Below, piece after piece: positions 46,401 through 55,316 of a stretch of 64,000 bases of DNA (position 1 is the stretch's first letter; each line of letters begins with the position of its first letter). The position numbers and the translations under genes are program-made. Under the pieces are notes generated by a model. It was not told where the DNA came from and made no database searches. It was given only the letters and a program-made list of their open reading frames with translations. This DNA comes from Cylicocyclus nassatus. Lineage: Eukaryota; Nematoda; Chromadorea; Rhabditida; Strongylidae. The DNA is taken from NCBI GenBank assembly GCA_958299035.1, contig CATQJL010000112.1:1410123-1474122 (forward strand), written 5' to 3'.

Positions 46401-49400
46401 AGGGCCTCCCATCCATCTGTGTCAAAATCTGAAGTAGGTCAATTTTGCCCGTACTCTGCCTTCAAAGGCACCAACCATAATGAAGAATCTGAGGCTTTGA
46501 TGCTGTATAATAGCTCTAACTAGGTAATCACCCAACTCCCGCTGCAAAAGATGAATTTTTGAAGAAAGGAAATCATTCAGAAGGTAGAAGTGGTTCAGGT
46601 GGCTTCGCCCATCAACGTGGCCGAAAACAAAAGTCCAGAATTAGGCAATGTATCTAGAGTTGTCATAAATCGCCTTTCATTATGATTATAGATTTTCGAC
46701 ATTTTTCTCTACCCTGAAGCCACTTTCGAGCCCATTATCTTCAAACCACCCACGGATGAGCGGAGCCATGTGGACAGCTTTTACCTAGGAGCGACTTTCT
46801 CGGTACGGAATTCACTTTTTACGGTGGGAGTTGGATGATTACCTAGTTAGGGACACTGCTATCATAAAGCATGAAAAACTCGAGATCCTCTATCTGGATG
46901 GACGGTGGATGTTGTGTGTAGTGTACAGATAAATACTTCTGCTATCGACTATATCGTCAAACGTACCTTTACACGGGAATACTCGTATCCATCTGGGTTC
47001 ATCACAGGTAGAATGTAAAAGTCAACATGATCCAAAATCTTTTGAATTTCTGGATTTTTATCGTATCCTTGAACAAGCTGTAAAGAGGAGATTATGTGGC
47101 GTAAAAAGCTACCACAAGCGAATATTCGCAGGTAATAACTTATCATTAGTGAGAACGATAAGCTTACAAACATTGGCTTTCGCTAATTTTTTTCTCATTT
47201 TGGCATAATCATCATCAGAGATCAGCAAAGCATTACCACATAAAAAATAAGCTTTGCCTCCGTTAGAAATCAAGAAAACGGAAATTTTCGTGCGTTTGCC
47301 AAAGTGATGCTGTGCCGTTCCCACATGAGTAGTTGTATACTACAAATCTGTATAAACGTGAGTTTCCAGCTCTCTATAAGCTTTAGTTCTCGGAAAATAT
47401 CGAATACAGTTTTCGCTAGTCATGTGGTCCAAGCTAAAATTTAAATTTCTCGAGAACTAAAGCGTGTAGAGAGCTGAAAATTTACGGTTGTACTTCTACA
47501 GCTTTGTAGTATACAACTACTTATGTGGGAACGGCACAGCAACACTTTGGCAAAGCACGAAAATTTCCGTTTACTTGATTTCTAACAGAGAAAAAAATAC
47601 GGCAAAGGCGTGTATAGATGCCCTATGTGGATTGGGTTTACGTGAGAAGTTAGAATTTTTGTAGGTTTCTTATGAACTGAGTCACGATTTTTCTCAATTT
47701 TGGGTAGTTGAATCTTTTTAGTTTTTGGCTCGAAACTCGTGGTGGATTAGAGCTGTTGCTAAATCAGGACTGCCATCTTGTAGAGCTTGCTTTGCTCTAT
47801 CGAATGGTGTTTTGCAACCTACTTAGAAATGAGATGTGTATGACTTATTGCAGTTGGAATTCAAAACCTGCATAAATTCTGTTACAACCTAATACTAGCC
47901 AGAGCCTGTAGCAACGCAACGCAAAACGAAAATAAAAAATTTATTTTGCATTGCTAGCCATGTTAGAAGCAATGGCGCTCTTGTGTTGATAGAACATTTT
48001 CAACGACTGATATGAGCTTGTAGAAGCTTAGTGATGCCTTTTCAAAAAAGGAAGAAAAAATGCATGTGTGGTGGCACATACTCAGCGAACGATCTCACAT
48101 TTTTTTCAGAATTTGGCAATTCCAAATGAAAATGTGAACCAAGCAGTTAGTCTATTGCGCTATAAAATATAACACCTTGTAACCTTTGTTTCAACTGGCT
48201 TGGCGGCTAGAAGGCGGGGCTTTGTAACCCAATTGAGACTCGCGCCCGCAGCGGACTCTACGTCTCTCTCGCGTGCATACTCTCTGATCATTACCTAGCC
48301 TTAATTAGGTCAAGAAGCATCGCCTTCCAGCCGCCAGCCAGTTGAATCAAAGGGCATTTATCGCAACGACCTACCTCATGAACAATATACATAGCTGTAG
48401 CAGGCGCAATCCATTCTCTGGCATGAATCCCTGCGTCGATCCACATCGATGCTTTTTTTCCAGTGATGGGTTTTTGTCCGGAAATCTGACATAGCAACAG
48501 ATTTCTTATTTCTTCATTTTCTTCAACCATTTCTACCTGGTCTGCTTACCCTGATCACCAGCAGCGAGCGATTTTCATGCGTTTCTCCGATGTCGATGAG
48601 AGAGACCATGTCGGGTTTTTCCCTGCGCAGCCGCATCATTTCGCTGTGTATCTCGTCGAGTGAGTTATACTTATCGTACGAGTATCCACCTTCCTCAGGA
48701 TGGTGAAATCTTTCTGGTGATCGCTCGTTTTCTATGGCTCTGAATAGAACGTCGCTACCTCTCATGTAAGAATGTGTTCAAAATTGCAAAGAATGTTATT
48801 TCAAAGGTCTACTCTGACAGACTTCGTATGAGTTGAGGTTGGCCTGTGCCAGCGCCGTGCTAGCACCGGGCCTGCACCGCCGATCGATCAATACGGCCTC
48901 GTTCACTCGGGAGCTGCTGCAGAGCGAACATGGCGCTGGCACGCGGACAACTCTGGATCGCAAAGTTACTTTTGCATATATCATCTCTTATAAAAATCAT
49001 ATATTATCGTACTTCCCAAAACTTCAACGTTCGTTCTTTCTTACATTGTTTTTATTTCCAAATAGAACTATACTTACTGCGCTAAGTCGTTAACAGCTAC
49101 GATGTAATTAACATTCTTAGACTCTAGATCTCTCACAAATATCGGTGCATCAGATGGAGCCACAGTCAAATCGACAATTCCTCCTAAGGTATGCATGTTA
49201 AAAGTGTTGAGTAAATATCTTTCAGAAATGCTGAGTAACATCTCCCGAATGAATTTGTTAGAATGAAACATGCAGAACTAACCGATATGCGTTGGTGGTT
49301 GCCAGAAATCTAATTCGTACGGTGAAAAGCCGTCGTAAAGTGTGTTAAGGTATTTCAACGTATCGTCGTTGTCCGGATAAATTCGTATGAGTTTATAGCT

Positions 49401-49417
49401 GTAACGTTTGCGATTTG
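43416..49417 (-). CDS. M14A metallocarboxypeptidase with Thr-rich linker and ShKT domain, 5' incomplete
   Basis: Secreted zinc carboxypeptidases remove C-terminal residues. In transcript order: propeptide exons 49283-49417 and 49079-49187; junction and catalytic start 48552-48770 (SYDKYNSLDEI, ETHENRSLLVIR); then 48376-48486, 46966-47080, 45706-45811, 45542-45653, 45384-45470, 45246-45330, 44860-44968, 44700-44815, 44494-44585 and a last exon at 43416 to about 43760. Zinc ligands are His and Glu in DAGIHAREW and His in TLHSYSQMW. Substrate-binding Arg lie in NRMWRKNR and DLNRNF, the Tyr in YEASGG and the catalytic Glu in YLVELRPK. All are present, so an active enzyme is predicted. The position matching residue 255 of pancreatic enzymes is His (GGSHDW). 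A Thr/Ser-rich mucin-like stretch precedes a six-Cys ShKT domain at the C-terminus. The signal-peptide exon was not found. C. elegans has related ShKT carboxypeptidases such as SURO-1. Confidence 0.92.
43853..44094. mobile_element. Inverted-repeat element in carboxypeptidase intron (1)
   Basis: The left arm TACAGGGCTTATCAACTGCA pairs with TGCAATTGATAAACCCTGTA at the right, and the arms continue inwards for about 100 bp with moderate divergence (ATGCATCTCTT and AAGAGATGCAAAG). It lies in the intron between the exon ending EEPVRTTPM and the ShKT exon. Open frames across it are arm-derived. Confidence 0.72.
44212..44466. mobile_element. Inverted-repeat element in carboxypeptidase intron (2)
   Basis: Arms of about 85 bp: CTATACAGTCGAGTAGATTT followed by AGCGGTAAATGTAGTGTGC at the left, and the complement at about 44352-44435. 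The terminal motif TCTACTCGACTGTAT is repeated once more at 44449-44463, so the right end is duplicated. It is in the same intron as the previous element. Confidence 0.78.
45064..45236. mobile_element. MITE family 2, copy 3, next to a splice donor
   Basis: Ends are TTTGATTCAACTGGCTTGGC and GCCAAGCCAATTGAATCAAA; the interior CCTTAATTAGGTCAC and GACTGCGTCGCGGGCGCGAG is shared with copy 5. On the gene strand (minus) the exon ends at 45246, the donor reads GTAAGTAAC, and the element begins within about nine bases. Confidence 0.85.
46027..46461. mobile_element. TTAA-type element, family 4, copy 2 (diverged)
   Basis: The left end is TTAA followed by AGGCAGCGGCTCGGCAG. The right end is GTACTCTGCCT followed by TCAA. 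GGTCAATTTTGCCC near the right end matches the CAGGCAAAATGG end of the copy at 25857. One TTAA has mutated. It lies in a carboxypeptidase intron. Confidence 0.62.
47250..47610. mobile_element. Inverted-repeat element in carboxypeptidase intron (3)
   Basis: The left arm CGTTAGAAATCAAGAAAACG continues through GCTGTGCCGTTCCCACATGA and TAGTTGTATACTACAAA. The right arm (about 47450-47600) is its near complement. Arms are about 140 bp around a 60-bp centre. It lies in the long intron 47081-48375. Confidence 0.75.
48184..48353. mobile_element. MITE family 2, copy 4
   Basis: Ends are CCTTTGTTTCAACTGGCTTG and GCCAGCCAGTTGAATCAAAG, with TAGCCTTAATTAGGTCAAGA inside. On the minus strand it starts about 22 bp downstream of the donor of the catalytic exon that ends at 48376. 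Confidence 0.85.
48838..48953. repeat. Short GC-rich inverted repeat in carboxypeptidase intron
   Basis: GGCCTGTGCCAGCGCCGTG near the left end pairs with CATGGCGCTGGCACGCGG at the right end. It is a 116-bp possible MITE, distinctly GC-richer than its surroundings. Confidence 0.5.
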
Positions 49418-50097
49418 AACTAGAATTTTTTTGAGCACAATACAAATACGGAAGGAAAGCTTATAATATTTCTGGTGCATCCTTTTTACTCTGATACTTC
49501 TCTTTGGCGAGATTTCTAATTGACATTTTCTATAGAACTAGCGAACCAGCAATTGAAGGTGCTAGTAGCATGCGCGCGCTACGAGACCGCCAAGTGGTTT
49601 CCCGCTATGTGCACATTTTTGAATTGCGCTTACGATTTTTTATATATTAGATAGGAAACAATACAACTGTATAATAGTAAGAAGTTCTTCTATATGTGCG
49701 TGAACGATATGATATGAGCATATGGACACGGAGGGCAAATTTTCGAATGGAATGGCGTCGAGATGCAGTGGGTGCCCAAGAACCTGGTTAAAGTAATTTT
49801 TGTCTTCTTCATCACTGATTTCAAATAACTTTTAACTCAAAATTTCTCTTTTTGTAATGCCCGTAGGCACTTATTTACACCCTGAACGGGGAGGAGCGGG
49901 CAGAGGGACATAAACGAAAACCTCATAACCTGCTTGCTCTACCTTGATTTCCCGCTGCCTTTACATCTTCATGATTCCACTTCAAAGTAGATCACATGTC
50001 GACTGGAAGCTGCTATTTTCCTGCTATTTATGTTTCCGCAAAGGTCCGCAGAAGCTCACCACCACATCTTCGATTGATTTATTTGCCTTTCATATTA

Positions 50098-50334
50098 TTA
50101 CGATATGCAGCACCCAAACAAACTGATCCATTCTTTTAACATGAGTGATCTTGCTCTTTGCCAATTGCAAGTGCCAAGCTTCTTCTGAAATTCGTCTCTC
50201 CATCTCGTTAGGGCCAGTATGTCGAGTCGTGTTCTCTTCAGGGCTTCTTGCAGTTCATGTAGTTGGACTTCGTTTGGCAGGCGTCTCACGTTGAATGTTT
50301 CGATGTGTAAACAGTCGTTGTTGGGGTGGAACAT
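50098..50334 (-). pseudogene. Fragment of a non-LTR retrotransposon endonuclease
   Basis: The minus-strand frame reads HIETFNVRRLPNEVQLHELQ and then TRLDILALT, which is the start of the apurinic-type endonuclease domain of RTE/CR1-like elements (pattern TxNxRxL, then a helix, then DxxxLxET). The frame breaks after about 50 residues and no reverse transcriptase follows in the window. It is a dead 5' fragment. Confidence 0.6.
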
Positions 50335-51837
50335 ACTTGATCCTGCTGTTCTGGGGCTTCCTGGATCAAGGGGTTGGATGTCCGGTAGGGTGGGGAAGAG
50401 TGGTCAAAATGATGACCAGTCGAGGGACGTGCAGAAGATGAACTCCCGCACATCTTCGAACTTTTTTTGATCTATGGTACACTTCAGGTTTCTCACTTAC
50501 GCAATTGACTGGTCAAAACGTCGGAGGAACTTCGACAAAAAAACCCCGTTAAATCAACTGATAGAGAAGCAAGAAATGAGCGTGACAGATTTTGCTAGGT
50601 GATTAAAACTTGAGCTTATCTCGAAGCTATAAGCTTTTGCTGCATATACTGATTAGTTTGGCAACCTTCGGCTTGACGACAAGGTGACAGAATTCTGACT
50701 TTGGTCCGGCAGGCTACCCTCTTTTGATTACTTAGTATTTTAAGCTATCGCATAGCTTTGTCCCCTCCTCTAGTCGAAAATTCAAGGCATACTTATCCAT
50801 CTCAATCCTCAACTAACATTTGCCCACATGTTTTCAACTGCAAATTATTCACGAAATTCTGCGCGCAGTATATTTACACAGAGAAAAGCCAAATTAATAT
50901 TGGAAATGTGGAATATCTTGAATGGCGCGCCTCAGCCGTCATCATCGCTAAGCTGGATTCGCACTTCACAAGAGCAGCATTTTAGCTTCGAAAATCATTA
51001 TATCAGTACATGTAGCGTAAATCGAAACGAACCCAGAAGAAACAAATAGGCTCAATTTTTCGTGCTCCTCTATTGACAAAGGGTGATCCACTCGTTTCGA
51101 TACTTCTATCCGTGGATGCGCGCGCTATAAAAACGATGCACTACTTCAAAATAATCCCAAAGAACAAAATCCTCGAGGGACTTTTTATTTGCGCTTGTGG
51201 GCACGTTTATTTGATCTCAAAAGTAAATTTGGGTGCTGCTGGTCGGATCGCCCATGGCTCGAAAATGCAGTTGTTGACTTACAAGCTGAAGCAGTGCAAG
51301 GGCGGGGCGCTGAAGAAGCAGCCGGAGGATTGTCCCGCTCATCGCCCTCGACATTGTTTGCCCACGGCTGACCACTCAATAAAAACAATTCATTGCATTG
51401 TTCTTTACAGCATTGAGGCCGGAATGTGGAAAACGTGCTCCAAAAGTAGTTACATTTATCAGTTTGAAAGAAATGTTCATCACAATGGAAGGGCTGTATA
51501 ATGCATTTTCATTTATCACCTCGTTTTCTGCTCAACAAATGGTTAAAAACAACCCATCAGCTCCGCAATATTCTACAACCTTCTCTCAGGTTCTTTTGTG
51601 CGTAAAAGAAAATGCACTTTTAATGAACTCACTTTCTGTAATTGTGCGTAGGTTCATCTTTGTAAATCGTATCTATATTGTATGCCAATGTATGACCGAA
51701 TAATAATAGAATGACCACGTTCGTTAATCTCATGCCTGAAAAACAATAGAATGCAAAGTAGGAAATGCGACAATATCATTTCACCCTCAAATTTTTTTGT
51801 ATAAATGCAGTGAATACAGTAAACCTCTGAAGAGGTA

Positions 51838-51966
51838 GAGGAACAAACACCTCAATTAGGCACCGCCTTCGCGAGCTGCTATCTCTTTCGTCCTACTGTT
51901 GTGCATCGCGTGCTAGGACCAGTAGTCCGCGGAAGCGGTGCCTAATTTAAGTGTTCGTTCTTCCAC
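51838..51966. mobile_element. 129-bp inverted-repeat MITE
   Basis: The left arm GAGGAACAAACACCTCAATTAGGCACCG-type end pairs with CGGTGCCTAATTTAAGTGTTCGTTC-type sequence at the right (arms about 38 bp, GCGAGC / CCGCGG centre). No second copy is seen in the window. Confidence 0.7.
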
Positions 51967-52754
51967 CCCCCCCCCTCTAGCTTTCTTTTCGAAAAATTCC
52001 TGTGAAGGCGACGTACTGTCATCACCTTGAATTGTAGCAGCGGCAATAAGTTTAACAACGATAAAGGTGCAGAAGGGGGGGGGGGGGGCATATATGACAG
52101 TGAGGCTACGTAAAACATATTCAACTGGTCTTCGAATCAGGACTTTAGCCAGAATGATCGTAATGTATGAATTTTCCTTACCTGGTGATCCTCCCAGAGG
52201 CGCTCTACTAAAACGGCCACAGCGATGGGCCTTCACCACACAGCAACCACAAAACACAGTGAAAGTAGACGGCTTAGCAAGGGCTCAGCTGCGCACGGAA
52301 TGAGCCGTTGCGGCTTTCAGACGAGGGCGGCGCTGCGCTCTCGTAGGTGCACGCGGAGTCCGCGCGGAGTCCGGCGCGTGCGCAAGGTGTCAAGCCTGCT
52401 CGGCGTGCTCATTGCGTCCTGTTTGAAAGATAAATAATCGTCTATGAGATTATGACTAGGATGACCGCCTGGGTTACATCGAGATTTATAGAGTATCCAG
52501 AGTAAGGGCAGGTACTGAAAGGCTAGCAGCTTTTTTATGAGATTGTATCAGCCTGACCCATATCTCTCGCATCAAATTATTGTAAAAAAATTGAAAAAGG
52601 TTTAAGGAATGAGCGCATTCGACTTGGAACTTCTTACATTGGTGGAAGATGCTACCTAATGCTTGAGAACCTTTCCAATGACTTGCGAGGGCTAGCCGAT
52701 CTCCAAGTTAGTGTTTTTATCCTCCCAGATTGCTCCGATATCAATTAAATATCC

Positions 52755-52850
52755 CCGGAGGGTAGAGGGCTTGGTCGGTCTAGGAGTAAATCGAACCTTG
52801 GTCCGCCCTGGTAGTCCATAGCGGCGCCTCATACCACATGCCACTCTCCC
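52755..52850 (-). repeat. Possible tRNA-derived SINE
   Basis: Read on the minus strand, the segment has GTGGCATGTGGTATGAGGCG about 45 bases before AAGGTTCGATTTACTC, which is B-box-like. I cannot fold a complete tRNA cloverleaf, so this is at most a SINE or tRNA relic. Confidence 0.3.
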
Positions 52851-53111
52851 CTTTCGACCTGTACTTTCCAAATTGTAAATGCTATGTTTTATCCTAATAG
52901 AGTTTCTGTTATAAAGAAGTCAAAAATTCAAAACTTCAGGCCCAAAAACAACACCAAAAGTGGGAATGGTTTTCAGTGGATTTCCTACCAGTCAAAACAA
53001 ACAAAAATAGAGATCATATGATTTGAGTATTTCCCTCTCTCAAGTCGTATCGCTGCAATGCCAACAATAATTCTTGCGTTGAACACCATTGAGAAGTTGA
53101 TGCAGAATGAT

Positions 53112-53369
53112 CAGGGCTCGGCACGAGGTGGCTTACAAGCAAGCTGGGTATCGTTTTTGGGATGAAAAGCAAAGGGGGTTTCGTTTTTGTGACCGAAGAC
53201 ACACGCAAAATTGGCGATTTGGCGACGTTTTTTTTTAGTCGACGTTTCGTTTTTTGGAGGATTTTTAGGGAAAATGGTGGGGGGTCAAAGGGGACTTCGT
53301 AAAAATACCCAAAAGTCAAGGGGACTTCGTTTTTCGCATTTTCATCTAGCCACCTCGTGCTGAGCCCTG
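53112..53369. mobile_element. Non-autonomous hAT-type transposon, family 1, copy C
   Basis: A 258-bp element with ends CAGGGCTCGGCACGAGGTGG and CCACCTCGTGCTGAGCCCTG. It is flanked by the exact 8-bp duplication AGAATGAT (53104-53111 and 53370-53377). Inside are TATCGTTTTTGGG, TTTCGTTTTTGTG and GGGACTTCGTTTTTCG, the family motif in repeated form. It is the shortest and best preserved copy. Confidence 0.92.
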
Positions 53370-53394
53370 AGAATGATTCATCCTATTATACACT

Positions 53395-54576
53395 AGGGGG
53401 CTTACCCGGCTCCGCCGTATCCGGACCAAACTTGGCACACATACACTTCGGGCTCCGGCGGGTGTCACAGTCCACTTCTCGTTATCGATCGATGTCGATT
53501 TTACCGATTTTTATCGATTTTTTCGCAGAGTTCACCTACAGGGCTAGGAGTTGGCAAAGGGGGGAAGTGAGCATGGGGATTCCGAATACAATATTAGTTT
53601 TCAGAATTATCGGTTACTTTTATTGATTTTCTCGATTTTTTGTAAATTTTGACATGCGAGGCTGGGATTTTGCACAGGGGGGTAATCGAGCATGCTGATT
53701 ACGAACACAATATTAGTATTCAGCATCGTCCATTACTTTTATCGATTTTATCGATTTTTTTTGTAAAGTTTGACCTGCGGGGCTGGGAGTTTGCACAGGG
53801 GGTAATCGAGCATGCAGATTACGAATACAATATTAGTTTTCAAGATCGTCCATTACTTTTATCGATTTTATCGATTTTTTGAAAATTTGAGCTAGGGGGC
53901 TGGAATTTGGCACAGGGGGTAATCGAGCATGCTGATCACCCCCCTTGGGATGATCAGCATGCTCGATTACCCCCCTGTGCCAACTCCCAGCCCCCTAGCT
54001 CAAACTTTGCAAAAAATCGATAAAATCGATAAAAGTAATCGATAATCCCGAAAACCAATATTGTATTCGGAATCCCCATGCTCGATTACCCCCCTGTGCG
54101 AACTCCCAGCCCCGTAGCTCAAACTTTGCAAAAAATCGATAAAATCAATAAAAGTAATCGATAATCCTGAAAACCAATATTGTATTCGGAATCCCCATGC
54201 TCGATTACCCCCCTGTGCCAACTCCCAGCCCCGTAGCTCAAACTTTGCAAAAAAATCGATAAAATCAATAAAAGTAATCGATAATCCTGAAAACCAATAT
54301 TGTATTCGGAATCCCCATGCTCGATTACCCCCCTGTGCCAACTCCCAGCCCCGTAGGTGAACTCAGCAAAAAAATCGATAAAAATCGATAAAATCGATAT
54401 CGATCGATGACGAAAAGTAGCCTATGACACCCGCCGGGGCCCGTAGTGTATGTGTGCCAAGTTTGGTCCGGATCGGTTCAGAAATGGAATTTTCTATTCG
54501 GAACATACGTACACACATACATACATACAGACAGACATACATACATACATACAAACAGACATTCAGCTTTATATAT
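53395..54576. repeat. 1.2-kb palindrome made of 120-bp tandem units
   Basis: Three to four units of about 120 bp lie on each side of a centre near 53940. Each contains ATGCTCGATTACCCCC, CTCCCAGCCCC, TTTGCAAAAAATCGATAAAA and AATATTGTATTCGGAATCCC; the left arm carries the complement. On the right arm unit starts recur at about 53958, 54078, 54198 and 54318. Both outer edges carry the same GGACCAAACTTGGCACACAT module in opposite orientations, and the right edge ends CATTCAGCTTTATATATAAG. Frames here (for example 54000-54341) are repetitive translations of the units and are not genes. A single-unit relative is at 35523-36290. Confidence 0.88.
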
Positions 54577-54589
54577 AAGATTTAAAATA

Positions 54590-55314
54590 TTAGGTTGGTC
54601 CGAAAGTTCTCTCCCACCATTTTCAAAAAATCATAACTTCCTCCTAACATAATGTTTTTGCATGGCTAAAACCTTGTTGAAAAGAGCAGTTCATGGGCTT
54701 TCTAGAAACATCTTGGATGCTATCTAATAAGTTTTGAATGCAGAGATAAAATTGCGAAATGGAAATCACTTCAAATTCGGAATTTTTAAGCAAGCCCACT
54801 AAAAAATCCAAAACTGCGCCATAAAGTCTGAAACACCCCATAACCTAGGTTTTCTGATCCCCTCTTTCTATATGAGCAAAATTCGCGCTGATGGAGCTCT
54901 TCCTGGAAAAGTTATGGTTTTCAAGAAAAAATGCCAAAAAATCAGTTTCTTAAGAAAATTGATTTTTTTTGACATTTTCTTCAAAAAATCATAACTTTCA
55001 AAATAACAGCTCGATCAGCGCAAACTTTGCTCAGCTAGAAAGAGGAGTTCAGAAAACCTAGGATACTGGCTGTTTCGGATTTTATGGCACACTTTTAGAT
55101 TTTTTAAAGAGCTTGCTTAAAAACTCCGAACTTGAGATGATCTCCTTTTCCCAATTTTATCGCTGCAATCAGAGCTTATTAGATGCCATCCAAGAAGTCT
55201 ATAGAAAGCGCATGAAGTGCTCTTTTCAAAAGGTTTAGCCATGCAAAAACATCATGTTAGGAGGAAGTTATGATTTTTTGAAAACGGTGGGACAGAACTT
55301 TCGGACCAACCTAA
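54590..55314. mobile_element. Fold-back mariner-type element
   Basis: Termini are TTAGGTTGGTCCGAAAGTTC and its complement GAACTTTCGGACCAACCTAA, flanked by TA on both sides (54588-54589 and 55315-55316). These termini and the TA duplication are typical of the mariner group. The arms are about 350 bp each and meet near 54960, so the whole 725 bp can fold on itself; they differ at many positions. No transposase is encoded. It abuts the end of the previous palindrome. Confidence 0.88.
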
Positions 55315-55316
55315 TA

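Larger units (their letters stand above)
49418..53111. other. Upstream of the carboxypeptidase, no intact gene recognised
   Basis: The promoter and first exon of the carboxypeptidase should lie here or be unrecognised, but I found no convincing signal-peptide exon. The interval includes a non-LTR retrotransposon fragment (50098-50334), an inverted-repeat MITE (51838-51966), a run of about 14 G near 52075 and a possible tRNA-derived SINE at about 52755-52850. Other frames lack motifs. Confidence 0.45.

Noticed and set aside
50098..50334. An active retrotransposon
   Set aside because: Only the start of the endonuclease domain is present, with no reverse transcriptase and a broken frame.
54000..54341. 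A 113-residue frame with repeated AQGGNRAWGFRIQYWF-like segments
   Set aside because: It is a translation of the 120-bp tandem DNA units and is mirrored on the other arm; it is not a repeat protein.
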